From Treponema sp. (GTDB lineage: Bacteria; Spirochaetota; Spirochaetia; Treponematales; Treponemataceae), in NCBI GenBank assembly GCA_017651065.1, contig JAGCDP010000013.1, positions 1-64,000 on the forward strand: a DNA stretch of 64,000 nt, written 5' to 3'. The notes beneath the pieces were generated by a model. That model worked only from the letters and a program-made list of their open reading frames with translations. It did not search any database and was not told where the DNA came from. Shown piece by piece: positions 1 through 7,932 of the stretch. Within the stretch, counting starts at the first letter, position 1. The number at the start of each line of letters is the position of its first letter. The translations under genes were made by a program, and so were the position numbers.

Positions 1-442
1 TGAAGACTATACTGCTGCCGGTGGTGTTGAAGCAATCGTAGAAATCTTGAACCTTGTAGACCGTTCTTCAGAAAAGTCTATTATCGAATCTCTGGAAGAA
101 GACGATCCGGATTTGGCCGAGGAAATCAAAAAGCGAATGTTCGTATTCGAAGATATCGTTATGCTCGACAACCGTGCTATTCAGAAGGTACTCCGCGATG
201 TCGATCAGCAGGAACTCGCAAAAGCGCTTAAATCTGTTGATACCGAAGTTCAGGATAAAATCTTCAGTAACATGTCTAAGCGTGCCGCAAGTATGCTTAA
301 GGAAGATATGGAATTCATGGGACCTGTACGCTTGAAGGACGTTGAAGAGTCTCAGCAGAAGATTGTATCTATTATTCGTCGTCTTGAAGATAGTGGTGAT
401 ATTGTTATTGCTCGTTCTGGTGAAGATGAGCTCGTATCATAA
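1..442 (+). CDS. fliG: Flagellar motor switch protein FliG, C-terminal part
   Basis: The reading frame is open from base 2 and the gene begins outside the window; about 146 C-terminal residues are visible. FliG is the rotor protein of the flagellar switch complex and contacts MotA. The visible part carries the EEIKKRMFVFEDIVMLDNR segment and the following charged helices of the C-terminal torque domain, and ends in the usual acidic tail. It is followed 19 bases later by fliH, the standard treponemal order. An internal TTG at 47 could be taken for a start, but the frame and homology continue upstream of it. Confidence 0.95.
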   Translation, partial: EDYTAAGGVEAIVEILNLVDRSSEKSIIESLEEDDPDLAEEIKKRMFVFEDIVMLDNRAIQKVLRDVDQQELAKALKSVDTEVQDKIFSNMSKRAASMLKEDMEFMGPVRLKDVEESQQKIVSIIRRLEDSGDIVIARSGEDELVS

Positions 443-461
443 GGTGAGGAAATAAAAGTTT

Positions 462-1397
462 ATGGCAAAATCTGTATTTCGTCCTAATGAAACAAAACTC
501 GAAGGTGAAAAAGTTATATTGCCTTTGGTTCGCAATTATGCACCGGTAGAAGAAGAAATACCTGTAATTCAGGAAGAATATCATGGTCCTACTGCCGATG
601 ATTTGCGTAAGGAAGCCGAAGCATTTAAAACTCAGTGGGAATCTGAAAAACAGAAAATGCTTTCAACTGCTCAGGCTAGCGCTGATGAAATTGTAAAGAA
701 AGCAGAAGAAGCAGCCTTTGCCGAAGTTAAACGACAGACAGATGCTGCTGCAGTTATTAAATCAGATGCAGAAACAGAAGCAGACAATATAATTACAAAA
801 GCAAAAGCTGAAGCAGCACAGATAATTGCAGATGCCGAAGCTGAACGAGACCGTCTTAGAAATGAAGCAGAAACAACCGGTTACGAAAAAGGACATCAGG
901 AAGGCTACGAAAAGGGTGTTGCAGAAGTAGAACGTCTTATTGACCGTATGCATAGAATTCTGGAAGCTGTAATGCAGCGCCGTGAAGAAATCCTTTCCGA
1001 TACAGAAAGCCAGATTGTTGAGCTTGTAATTTTGATGGCACGCAAGGTAATTAAGATTCTTTCTGAAAATCAGAAAAATGTTGTTATGGCAAATACTCTT
1101 GCTGCCCTTAAAAAGGTTAAGACTCGTGGCGAAGTAACACTCCGCGTAAACCTTGAAGATGTAAAGCTTACTTCATCACATGCACAGGAATTTATTGAGC
1201 ATGTAGAAAACATAAAGGGAATTACTGTTCTTGAAGATTCTGCTGTTGAACGCGGCGGTTGTATTGTAGAAACAGACTTTGGTGCAATTGACGCACGCAT
1301 TTCAAGTCAGCTGCAGGAACTCGAAAATAAGATTCTTGAAGTTTCTCCTGTTAAGAACATTAAACGCTCTGATTCTCTTACCGGCGCAACAGAATAA
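462..1397 (+). CDS. fliH: Flagellar export regulator FliH
   Basis: 311 residues. FliH forms a dimer that binds the FliI ATPase and escorts it to the flagellar type III export gate. The middle of the protein, roughly residues 45-150, is a long Ala/Glu/Lys-rich coiled coil. It leads into a GYEKGHQEGYEKG Gly-spaced stretch typical of FliH, and then the globular FliI-binding domain. The ATG at 462 has a GAGGAAA ribosome site. It lies between fliG and fliI (14-base gap), so the function is supported by both sequence and synteny. The N-terminal 40 residues are weakly conserved. Confidence 0.92.
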   Translation: MAKSVFRPNETKLEGEKVILPLVRNYAPVEEEIPVIQEEYHGPTADDLRKEAEAFKTQWESEKQKMLSTAQASADEIVKKAEEAAFAEVKRQTDAAAVIKSDAETEADNIITKAKAEAAQIIADAEAERDRLRNEAETTGYEKGHQEGYEKGVAEVERLIDRMHRILEAVMQRREEILSDTESQIVELVILMARKVIKILSENQKNVVMANTLAALKKVKTRGEVTLRVNLEDVKLTSSHAQEFIEHVENIKGITVLEDSAVERGGCIVETDFGAIDARISSQLQELENKILEVSPVKNIKRSDSLTGATE

Positions 1398-1411
1398 AAG
1401 GAGGATTTTAA

Positions 1412-2842
1412 ATGAGATCTTCCTACACAGGCGAATTCAATTTTTCAAAATATCTCGAAAAAGTCGTTGATGCAGAAACAATCCATTACATTGGTCGCGT
1501 TACAGCAGTAAAAGGACTCGAAATTGAAAGTGAAGGTCCTCGTTCTGTAATCGGCGAAATGTGTACAATCAAGCTTCCTGATGGCGGCAATCTTTTAGCA
1601 GAGGTTGTTGGCCTTGAAGATAAAATAGTTCGACTTACAGCATTTGGTAATACAAAAGGAATTGAAGTTGGCTGCGAAGTAATAGGCTCGGGTAGTGTAC
1701 TTAAGGTTCCTGTTGGAATGTCGCTGCTTGGACGTGCTCTTGATGCAACAGGCCATGTTTGTGATGACGGTCCTGAAATTGTTCCCGAGGCATATTATCC
1801 TGCAGTTGCCGAAGCTCCTGATCCAATGACACGACTTCCGAATAATACTCGTATTCAAACAGGTGTTCGTGCTATTGATTCAATGCTTACTATTGCAAAA
1901 GGTCAGCGTATTGGTATTTTTGCAGGTTCTGGTATTGGTAAGTCAACGCTTCTTTCTATGATTGCACGCAACACAAATGCTGATATTAACGTAATAGGAC
2001 TTATTGGTGAACGAGGACGAGAAGTTCTTGATTTTATAAAACGAGATCTTGGCGAAACAGGACTTAAGCGTTCTGTCGTTGTAATTGCAACAGGAGATCA
2101 GCCAAGTATTTGTCGTCTACGTGCTGCTTATGTTTGTACAGCAATTGCAGAATACTTCCGCGATAAGGGCAAGGACGTTGTTCTTATGCTCGACTCTGTA
2201 ACACGATTTGCACAGGCACAGCGCGAAATTGGTCTTGCAAACGGAGAGCCCCCTGCTCAGAAGGGTTATCCGCCTAGCGTATTTGATATGATTCCAAAAC
2301 TGCTTGAACGAACAGGTACAAATGACAAAGGTTCAATCACAGCATTCTATACAGTTCTTGCCGATGGTGATGATATGAACGATCCTATCGTAGATAAGGT
2401 ACGAGGAACGCTTGACGGTCACATTGTTTTGAGCCGCAGACTTGCACAGGCTTATCACTATCCGGCAATTGATATTCTTGGAAGTATAAGCCGTCTTGCA
2501 AAAAGAGTTACAGGTAAACAGACTCAGAAAGCTGCTGGTCTTGTTCGCATGATGATGGCAAATTACGCAGACAAAGAAACAATGATTACTGCAGGTATTT
2601 ACCAGAAGGGTGGTTCGCCTGATATTGATCTTGCAATTGATAAGCATGATGAAATAGAAGAATTCCTTAAGCAGGAAGAATATGAACAGTGTACTATAGA
2701 AGATACTTTGGAAAAACTTTCTGCTCTTACAGGTATTGATATTCCAGAAGAAGAATTTGTTGATCAGCCGGCCCTTAATGCACAGACTACTGCAGATATT
2801 GTTGACAGCATGAAAATGAACGAACAAAGCCAGCAGGAATAG
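1412..2842 (+). CDS. fliI: Flagellum-specific ATPase FliI
   Basis: 476 residues, the usual size. This is the hexameric F1-beta-like ATPase that energises flagellar protein export at the cytoplasmic face of the basal body. The Walker A loop is GSGIGKST (about residue 172), Walker B is VVLMLDS, and the conserved AQREIGLANGEPP and GYPPSVFDMIPKLLERTG blocks follow. The start ATG has a perfect AAGGAGG site. The C-terminus has an acidic/Gln tail. The gene sits between fliH and fliJ, which encode its binding partners. Confidence 0.97.
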   Translation: MRSSYTGEFNFSKYLEKVVDAETIHYIGRVTAVKGLEIESEGPRSVIGEMCTIKLPDGGNLLAEVVGLEDKIVRLTAFGNTKGIEVGCEVIGSGSVLKVPVGMSLLGRALDATGHVCDDGPEIVPEAYYPAVAEAPDPMTRLPNNTRIQTGVRAIDSMLTIAKGQRIGIFAGSGIGKSTLLSMIARNTNADINVIGLIGERGREVLDFIKRDLGETGLKRSVVVIATGDQPSICRLRAAYVCTAIAEYFRDKGKDVVLMLDSVTRFAQAQREIGLANGEPPAQKGYPPSVFDMIPKLLERTGTNDKGSITAFYTVLADGDDMNDPIVDKVRGTLDGHIVLSRRLAQAYHYPAIDILGSISRLAKRVTGKQTQKAAGLVRMMMANYADKETMITAGIYQKGGSPDIDLAIDKHDEIEEFLKQEEYEQCTIEDTLEKLSALTGIDIPEEEFVDQPALNAQTTADIVDSMKMNEQSQQE

Positions 2843-2859
2843 TATAGTCGGGCAAAGCA

Positions 2860-3294
2860 ATGGCAAAAGCATTTAAGTTTGAATTACAGGATGTGCTTGA
2901 TTACCGCAACTTTGAACAGGAGCAGGCACAAAACGAACTGGCCAAAGCACTTGCTGTAGAAACACAAATCAATAATCAATTAGATACAATCGCAAAAAAC
3001 TTTATTTCTGTACGCAAACAAATTGATGCTTCCACCGATTTTGAAGATATTGCAATCGGTAACAGACGCAAGGTTTTATTAGAAACCCAGAAAGAAGATT
3101 TACTCAATCAACTTGCCCAGGCAAAATTGGTAAGCGACGAAAAGCGTGCCATTCTTGCAGAAGCCATGAAAAAAACAACAGCCCTCGAGAAGCTTAAAGA
3201 AAAGCAGCTGGAGGGCTGGAAAGAAGAATCAGATAAAGAAGAAAACGACTTTATCGATGATTTAGCTAATAATGGAAAGCACTTCCACCAATAA
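2860..3294 (+). CDS. fliJ: Flagellar export chaperone FliJ
   Basis: 144 residues, almost entirely helical coiled coil rich in Gln, Lys, Glu and Ala, as expected for FliJ. FliJ inserts like a gamma subunit into the FliI ring and recycles export chaperones. The N-terminal FKFELQDVLDYRNFEQEQAQ matches the family's opening helix. It starts 17 bases after fliI with only a poor ribosome site, which suggests translational coupling. Its last 29 bases overlap the 3' end of the convergent kinase gene. Identification rests partly on position because FliJ proteins diverge quickly. Confidence 0.88.
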   Translation: MAKAFKFELQDVLDYRNFEQEQAQNELAKALAVETQINNQLDTIAKNFISVRKQIDASTDFEDIAIGNRRKVLLETQKEDLLNQLAQAKLVSDEKRAILAEAMKKTTALEKLKEKQLEGWKEESDKEENDFIDDLANNGKHFHQ

Positions 3295-4939
3295 ACTCTC
3301 GTATAATAGACTTTGGTGGAACAACCGTCGGTGGAATTGTAGAGAAGTTTTCGAGGAAGCTTAAGAGGCGTCTTGCTTCTGAATATTCCTTTTCGAGCGG
3401 TGTTACCTGGCGCAAAAGTGGTGCAGCATAAACACGAAGAACGCTAAGCTCATAGTCGAGCGCAGTATTCAAAATTGCATCTGCATTATTCTGGAACGGG
3501 AAGATATGAAGCTCTTCACCGCGGGTAACGCTTGGCCACATTTCGATTGTACCTGCTGCAGACTTACCACGGAAGTTATTGTCGCGTACAATTCGGCGGA
3601 TAAGGCGGTTATCGCTTGTAGAAACGCGGTTGTGGTCATCAAGGTTCAGCTGGGTTAAGGCAGAAAGATAAATCTTAAACTTGTATTCATCTGGAACCTT
3701 TGGAGTGAGTTTTGGATTAAGTCCGTGGATTCCTTCCATAATAAGAATGTCGTTCTTTTCGAGCTTGAGCTTGTTCTTTTCTTCAAAGTAGCTTGTGCCT
3801 GTGTGGAAGTCGTAAGAAGGAATATTTACTTCCTTACCCTTGAACAAATCAACAAGGTTTTTGTTCAAAAGATCTACGTTCAAAGCTTCAAGACATTCAT
3901 AGTCAGGCTTACCGTTTTCATCAAGCGGAGTTTTGTCGCGGCCTGCATAGTAACAGTCAAGACTGATTACCTTTGGAGTGTAGCCCATTGCCATAAGCTC
4001 AAGTGCAAGCTTTTTAGCAGAAGTAGTTTTACCACTTGAAGAAGGTCCTGCAATCAAAACAACGCGTGCAGTTTTTTTAGCAACAATCTGCGAAGCAATC
4101 TGCGAAATGTTTTTCTGCTGGTAGGTTTCTGTGATGTCAATAAAGTCATTAATGCTGCGGTTTGCAACAAGCTCGTTAAGAGAGGCTGCAGAAGTAACGT
4201 TTACGCGTTTTCCCCATTCCTTGTATTTCTGGTAAACTTCGTAAAGCTTTGGCTGGTCTTTGAAAATTTCAAGATGTTCAGGATCAGAAGTGCGAGGGAA
4301 GCGCAGGAGGAAGCCGTTCTTGTATTGAAGGATATCATAAACCTTGAGTGTACCGGTAGAACGAACAAGTGGTCCAAAGTAAATGTCGCTGAAGTCACCT
4401 ATAGAATTAATCTTGATTTTTGGAGAGCACACAAAGTTCAGCTGCTTGCGTGTTTCTTTCATTCCAAGCTTTTCGAACAACTTAGTTGCTTCTTCGTACG
4501 AAACAAATTCTGTAGTAATAGGAAGGTCTTCTTTAATAAGGCGTTCCATTTCCTTGTTCAACTTGTTGATTACATCAATGTGAACAGCTTTTTCGTTGTC
4601 GTAGGTGTAGAAATAGCCGTGTCCAAGGCTGTGTCCTACAATAAGACGCTTGTCCGGGAACAGGTTGTGGCTGGCTGCTGCAAGCATAAGACAAAGGGAA
4701 CGGCGGTAAACGCTACTTCCATCTTTTGTGTTATTCAAAATTGGTTCAATATTAGCAGTAAACTGAACTGGAGTGTCCAAAGGTCGCACTTCGTTGTTGA
4801 TTTTTACCGCATAAATGTTTTCTACAGGTAAACCAAATCCATCTATAATATCATAAACCGGTGTAGCAAAATCCACCGTCTTTTCGCAAACTTTTTTATC
4901 TTCGTGAACTAATGTCACTTTAATTTTCTTTTTGTCCAT
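3266..4939 (-). CDS. TGS-domain / uridine kinase-like nucleoside kinase
   Basis: 557 residues from the ATG at 4939 (an in-frame TTG lies one codon upstream). Order of domains: an N-terminal TGS-like beta-grasp fold (residues 1-65); a segment resembling the second additional domain of threonyl-tRNA synthetase (HSLGHGYFYTY); a linker; and a P-loop kinase with GPSSSGKTT near residue 297 and uridine-kinase/phosphoribulokinase features (SLDCYYAGRD, SYDFHTGTSYF, IMEGIHGLNP). Proteins of this fused layout are widespread in spirochaetes and Firmicutes and are annotated as nucleoside or uridine kinase; the substrate cannot be read from sequence. A ribosome site AAGGAG precedes the start. Confidence 0.85.
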   Translation of the reverse strand: MDKKKIKVTLVHEDKKVCEKTVDFATPVYDIIDGFGLPVENIYAVKINNEVRPLDTPVQFTANIEPILNNTKDGSSVYRRSLCLMLAAASHNLFPDKRLIVGHSLGHGYFYTYDNEKAVHIDVINKLNKEMERLIKEDLPITTEFVSYEEATKLFEKLGMKETRKQLNFVCSPKIKINSIGDFSDIYFGPLVRSTGTLKVYDILQYKNGFLLRFPRTSDPEHLEIFKDQPKLYEVYQKYKEWGKRVNVTSAASLNELVANRSINDFIDITETYQQKNISQIASQIVAKKTARVVLIAGPSSSGKTTSAKKLALELMAMGYTPKVISLDCYYAGRDKTPLDENGKPDYECLEALNVDLLNKNLVDLFKGKEVNIPSYDFHTGTSYFEEKNKLKLEKNDILIMEGIHGLNPKLTPKVPDEYKFKIYLSALTQLNLDDHNRVSTSDNRLIRRIVRDNNFRGKSAAGTIEMWPSVTRGEELHIFPFQNNADAILNTALDYELSVLRVYAAPLLRQVTPLEKEYSEARRLLSFLENFSTIPPTVVPPKSIIREFIGGSAFHY

Positions 4940-4975
4940 CAAGGAACTCCTTGTATAAAAAATATTGATACATTA

Positions 4976-5004
4976 ATTATAAATGGTAAAAGTGCAAAAG
5001 TAAA
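4976..5004 (-). promoter_or_regulatory. Sigma-70 type promoter for the TGS/kinase gene
   Basis: On the minus strand a -35 box TTTACT (4999-5004) is separated by 17 bases from a perfect TATAAT (4976-4981), about 35 bases upstream of the kinase ATG. It is back-to-back with the yebC promoter. Confidence 0.55.
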
Positions 5005-5011
5005 ATGAATA

Positions 5012-5040
5012 TTGAACAAACTTTCCATAAATGATATATT
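5012..5040 (+). promoter_or_regulatory. Sigma-70 type promoter for yebC
   Basis: TTGAAC (5012-5017), a 17-base spacer and TATATT (5035-5040), followed by a roughly 38-base AT-rich leader ending in the AAGGAG ribosome site of yebC. It is divergent from the promoter at 4976-5004. Confidence 0.6.
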
Positions 5041-5084
5041 AATAGAATAAACTAGTAATATTTTAAATAATATAAGGAGTTCCT

Positions 5085-5828
5085 ATGTCAGGACACAGTA
5101 AATGGGCAACCATTAAACACGCAAAGGGATTGGCTGATGCTAAGCGTGGTAAGATTTTTACAAAATTCATTAAGGAAATTTCTATTGCTGCACGTATGGG
5201 CGGTGGAGATCCAAATGCAAACCCACGTCTTCGTACTGTAATCATTAAGGCTCGTGCTGCTAACATGCCTAAAGATAACATTGAACGTGCTATCAAAAAG
5301 GGTACTGGTGAAGATGGTGGAGCAGCTTACGAAGAATATCTTTACGAAGGATATGCCCCAGGTGGTGTTGCTGTAATGGTTGAAGTTCTTTCTGATAACA
5401 AGAACCGTGCAGCTGCAGACGTAAAGAACATCTTTACAAAGAACGGTGGAAACCTTGGTACAACAGGTTCTGTAAGCCGTATGTTCCAGCGCAAGGGTAC
5501 AATCGAACTTGATGCTGAAAAGGTAAGCGAAGACGAAGTAATGGAAATTGCTTTGGACGCTGGTGCCGACGATATCGTAAACGAAGATGGAATTATTACT
5601 GTAACAACTACTCCAGACGCTTTTGCCGGTGTTGCAGATGCTTTGGCAGAAAAAGGAATTGAAACACTTTCTGCCGACGTAGGAATGGTTCCAGATGCAT
5701 ATACTCCAGTTGATAAGGACACAGCTGCTAAGGTTCAGCGCCTCATCGACCGCCTCGAAGACAACGACGATGTTCAGAACGTATATCATACAGCTGAATA
5801 TCCGGATGATTTCGAGCCTGAGGATTAA
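5085..5828 (+). CDS. yebC: YebC/PmpR family regulatory / translation factor
   Basis: 247 residues, the normal length. It opens with the family signature MSGHSKWATIKHAKGLADAK and contains GGGDPNANPRLR and the central KDNIERAIKKGTGE block. YebC proteins were described as DNA-binding regulators; more recent work connects family members to translation of proline stretches. Codon use is strongly biased to the set seen in highly expressed genes here (rpsO, pnp). Own promoter at 5012-5040; followed by a palindromic repeat and an intrinsic terminator. Confidence 0.95.
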   Translation: MSGHSKWATIKHAKGLADAKRGKIFTKFIKEISIAARMGGGDPNANPRLRTVIIKARAANMPKDNIERAIKKGTGEDGGAAYEEYLYEGYAPGGVAVMVEVLSDNKNRAAADVKNIFTKNGGNLGTTGSVSRMFQRKGTIELDAEKVSEDEVMEIALDAGADDIVNEDGIITVTTTPDAFAGVADALAEKGIETLSADVGMVPDAYTPVDKDTAAKVQRLIDRLEDNDDVQNVYHTAEYPDDFEPED

Positions 5829-5830
5829 TA

Positions 5831-5858
5831 GATTGTCGGGTCAAGCCCGACAATGACA
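5831..5858. repeat. Family A palindromic repeat, single copy
   Basis: ATTGTCGGG, loop TCAAG, then CCCGACAAT, flanked by AG and GACA. It begins two bases after the yebC stop codon. Identical cores occur at 21544, 40760 and 41453; see the family description in the findings. Confidence 0.85.
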
Positions 5859-5866
5859 GTTTTTAC

Positions 5867-5893
5867 GGCCTGTCTTTTTGGCAGGTCTTTTTT
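5867..5893 (+). terminator. Intrinsic terminator after yebC
   Basis: GGCCTG pairs with CAGGTC (one G-U pair) around a short T-rich loop, followed by six T residues. It ends just before the stop codon of the convergent outer-membrane gene. Confidence 0.6.
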
Positions 5894-5896
5894 ATT

Positions 5897-7279
5897 TTAA
5901 AAATCCAACCCCATATGCAGCATAAATCCAAACTTAAATTCAAATGCGTTCAGCTGCCAGTCGGGGGTGCGGTAGGTATCTTGTTTTATTTGATTTGTGG
6001 CTTTTTCATATTCAGGCATAAATATTGTTCCGGCAAAAACTGTTAAACCATAGGCGGCATTTCCAAAGTTGAGAGTGCCTTGCGGAATAATATCAAGTCC
6101 TATATTTGCTTCAAGCTGCCAGAAGTATTTTGTTTTATATTCGTAAGAATCTAATGCAGGGGTAGCAAGATGATTTGTAAGCCTTGTTATTCCGAATGAA
6201 GCTATTCCTGTTCCTAATTCAATATAAGGTGTTACCCAGTTGCGCAAAAAATCAAGCGGCTGTTCGTATTTAATGCCCATTGTTAATATTTGATAATCGC
6301 GTATATATCTGTATTCAGAAGGATTAACGCAATTTTTTTGAAAACCGGTAACGTATTTATTGTTCAGATAAATAGAAAAATTATTCAGTGACGGAGTTTG
6401 AACCTGTGTTTCAAGAAACTTTGTATTTATTAAAAAGCTGAATCCTGTAAAAAAGTGAACGTCGGTCTTCTGCCAGTTATGCTTCTTAAAACTCAAAAAA
6501 TCAAGACTTATTGTTCCGTTTCCGTTTTTTGTTTGCGGGAAGGTTATGTAATCAAACTTAAGAAGGCCTGCATCAAGACCAAAGCCATAGTTAAAGCCTG
6601 TTGTTTCTTTTTTATATGCTTTGAGTGTTGGAGAATCAACATGCAGCTGATTCCACTTGTAGCCCGCAAAAAGCTTAAGTGTAGATTTTGTACCTAATGT
6701 TGCATTGAAGGTAAAAGCCTGTCCTGTTGTATAAAAAATCAAATTCTCGGAAGTTAAGTCAAGTTGAAAATTTATAAACTTCGTCTGTGACAGCGTATAT
6801 GCAAAAGAAGCCTGTGCATTTATGAGCGGTGCAAAAGGCTTTTTAAAATGTTCGTATTCAAGCTTGACCTTATTAATCTGGTATATGGTATGAATAAAGT
6901 TTTGAGCGGCTTGCATGCCAAAGTTTCCCAAAAGACAAAAGCCGGCCTGTGGTGTAAAAAGAATATCTACCGGAAGATTTTCTGAAAGCCTTAAAGTAGT
7001 TCCCGACTTGATGATTAATTCATCATAACGACTACCGGGATACGTTCTGTTTGTAATTGAGTTTTCATTTATATCTATAAAAAAATTGGGAAGAATAAAA
7101 AGAAAATCACTTGAACCTGTTAGCTGATCATCCTTGTTTTGTGAAATTCCATAGGAAAACCTGTCATTTGAAGATGATATAAAAATCCTTGGTTCATTCT
7201 TTTGTATTTCAAGTGCAAAGATTGTTGTTAAAAGAAAAGAAGATAAAAATGTAAATATTATAACTCTCTTAATCCGCAT
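5897..7279 (-). CDS. Putative outer-membrane beta-barrel protein
   Basis: 460 residues with a clear Sec signal peptide (MRIKRVIIFTFLSSFLLTTIFA, cleavage near residue 23). The mature part is rich in alternating aromatic and polar residues, has many short strand-like segments, and ends in Phe (FMLHMGLDF), the usual C-terminal signature of BamA-assembled barrels. No family is recognised. It is transcribed alone, divergent from ruvC. Treponemes carry many lineage-specific barrels of this kind; function unknown. Confidence 0.7.
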   Translation of the reverse strand: MRIKRVIIFTFLSSFLLTTIFALEIQKNEPRIFISSSNDRFSYGISQNKDDQLTGSSDFLFILPNFFIDINENSITNRTYPGSRYDELIIKSGTTLRLSENLPVDILFTPQAGFCLLGNFGMQAAQNFIHTIYQINKVKLEYEHFKKPFAPLINAQASFAYTLSQTKFINFQLDLTSENLIFYTTGQAFTFNATLGTKSTLKLFAGYKWNQLHVDSPTLKAYKKETTGFNYGFGLDAGLLKFDYITFPQTKNGNGTISLDFLSFKKHNWQKTDVHFFTGFSFLINTKFLETQVQTPSLNNFSIYLNNKYVTGFQKNCVNPSEYRYIRDYQILTMGIKYEQPLDFLRNWVTPYIELGTGIASFGITRLTNHLATPALDSYEYKTKYFWQLEANIGLDIIPQGTLNFGNAAYGLTVFAGTIFMPEYEKATNQIKQDTYRTPDWQLNAFEFKFGFMLHMGLDF

Positions 7280-7344
7280 AATAAAACTATATCACATTTT
7301 ATTTTTTTATGGAAATGTATTAATAACATTTGTATAATAAAGAT

Positions 7345-7932
7345 ATGATTAATGATAATAAACAGTTTTCTGCTTTACCTGGAACTGAAAAAATAGATTC
7401 AAAAAAAGATGTGGGAAAAGCTAAAATCCGCCGTGTGCTTGGCATTGACCCTGGGCTTGCAAATACAGGTTTTGGTGTAGTGGATTTTTGTAACGGACGA
7501 TACCGCATGGTTAGTTATGGCTGCATTACTACCGGTAGCGATGAACCTCATGGACAAAGGCTTCTTACAATTTACAATCGCCTTTGCGCAGTTATTGACG
7601 AGTTCCGTCCTACAGAAGCCGGAATGGAAACTCTTTATTTTGCAAAGAATGCTAAATCGGCAATGGGCGTTAGTGAAGCGCGTGGGGTAGTTACCTTGTG
7701 TCTGGCCCAGCATAATATAAAGCTTGGTGAATATACTCCGAATCAGATTAAGCAGGCGGTAACGGGAACAACTACTGCAGATAAAAAAGTTGTAGAAAAA
7801 TATGTAAAACTTTTGCTTGGGCTTGAAACTGAACCAAAGCCGGATCATGCTGCCGACGCTTTAGCCGGAGCGATTACACATGTTCATTTTAGTACTTGTG
7901 CTCTAACAGATCCAGGAAAGTCCTTTCGGTAA
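7345..7932 (+). CDS. ruvC: Crossover junction endodeoxyribonuclease RuvC
   Basis: 195 residues from the ATG at 7345. RuvC resolves Holliday junctions together with RuvAB. The catalytic acidic residues are in VLGIDPGLANTGFGVV, GMETLYFAKN and DHAADALAGAITH near the C-terminus. The first 29 residues are an extra polar extension relative to common RuvC proteins, so translation may instead start at GTG 7411 or 7435. There is no ribosome site before 7345, and a TATAAT hexamer (7333-7338) lies only six bases upstream, which would make the message leaderless. The 3' end overlaps the convergent EAL gene by 44 bases. Confidence 0.93.
   Translation: MINDNKQFSALPGTEKIDSKKDVGKAKIRRVLGIDPGLANTGFGVVDFCNGRYRMVSYGCITTGSDEPHGQRLLTIYNRLCAVIDEFRPTEAGMETLYFAKNAKSAMGVSEARGVVTLCLAQHNIKLGEYTPNQIKQAVTGTTTADKKVVEKYVKLLLGLETEPKPDHAADALAGAITHVHFSTCALTDPGKSFR

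Noticed and set aside
5088-5789. 233-codon minus-strand ORF opposite yebC
   Set aside because: It is a shadow of the strongly codon-biased yebC gene; Cys/Ser-rich and without start signals.
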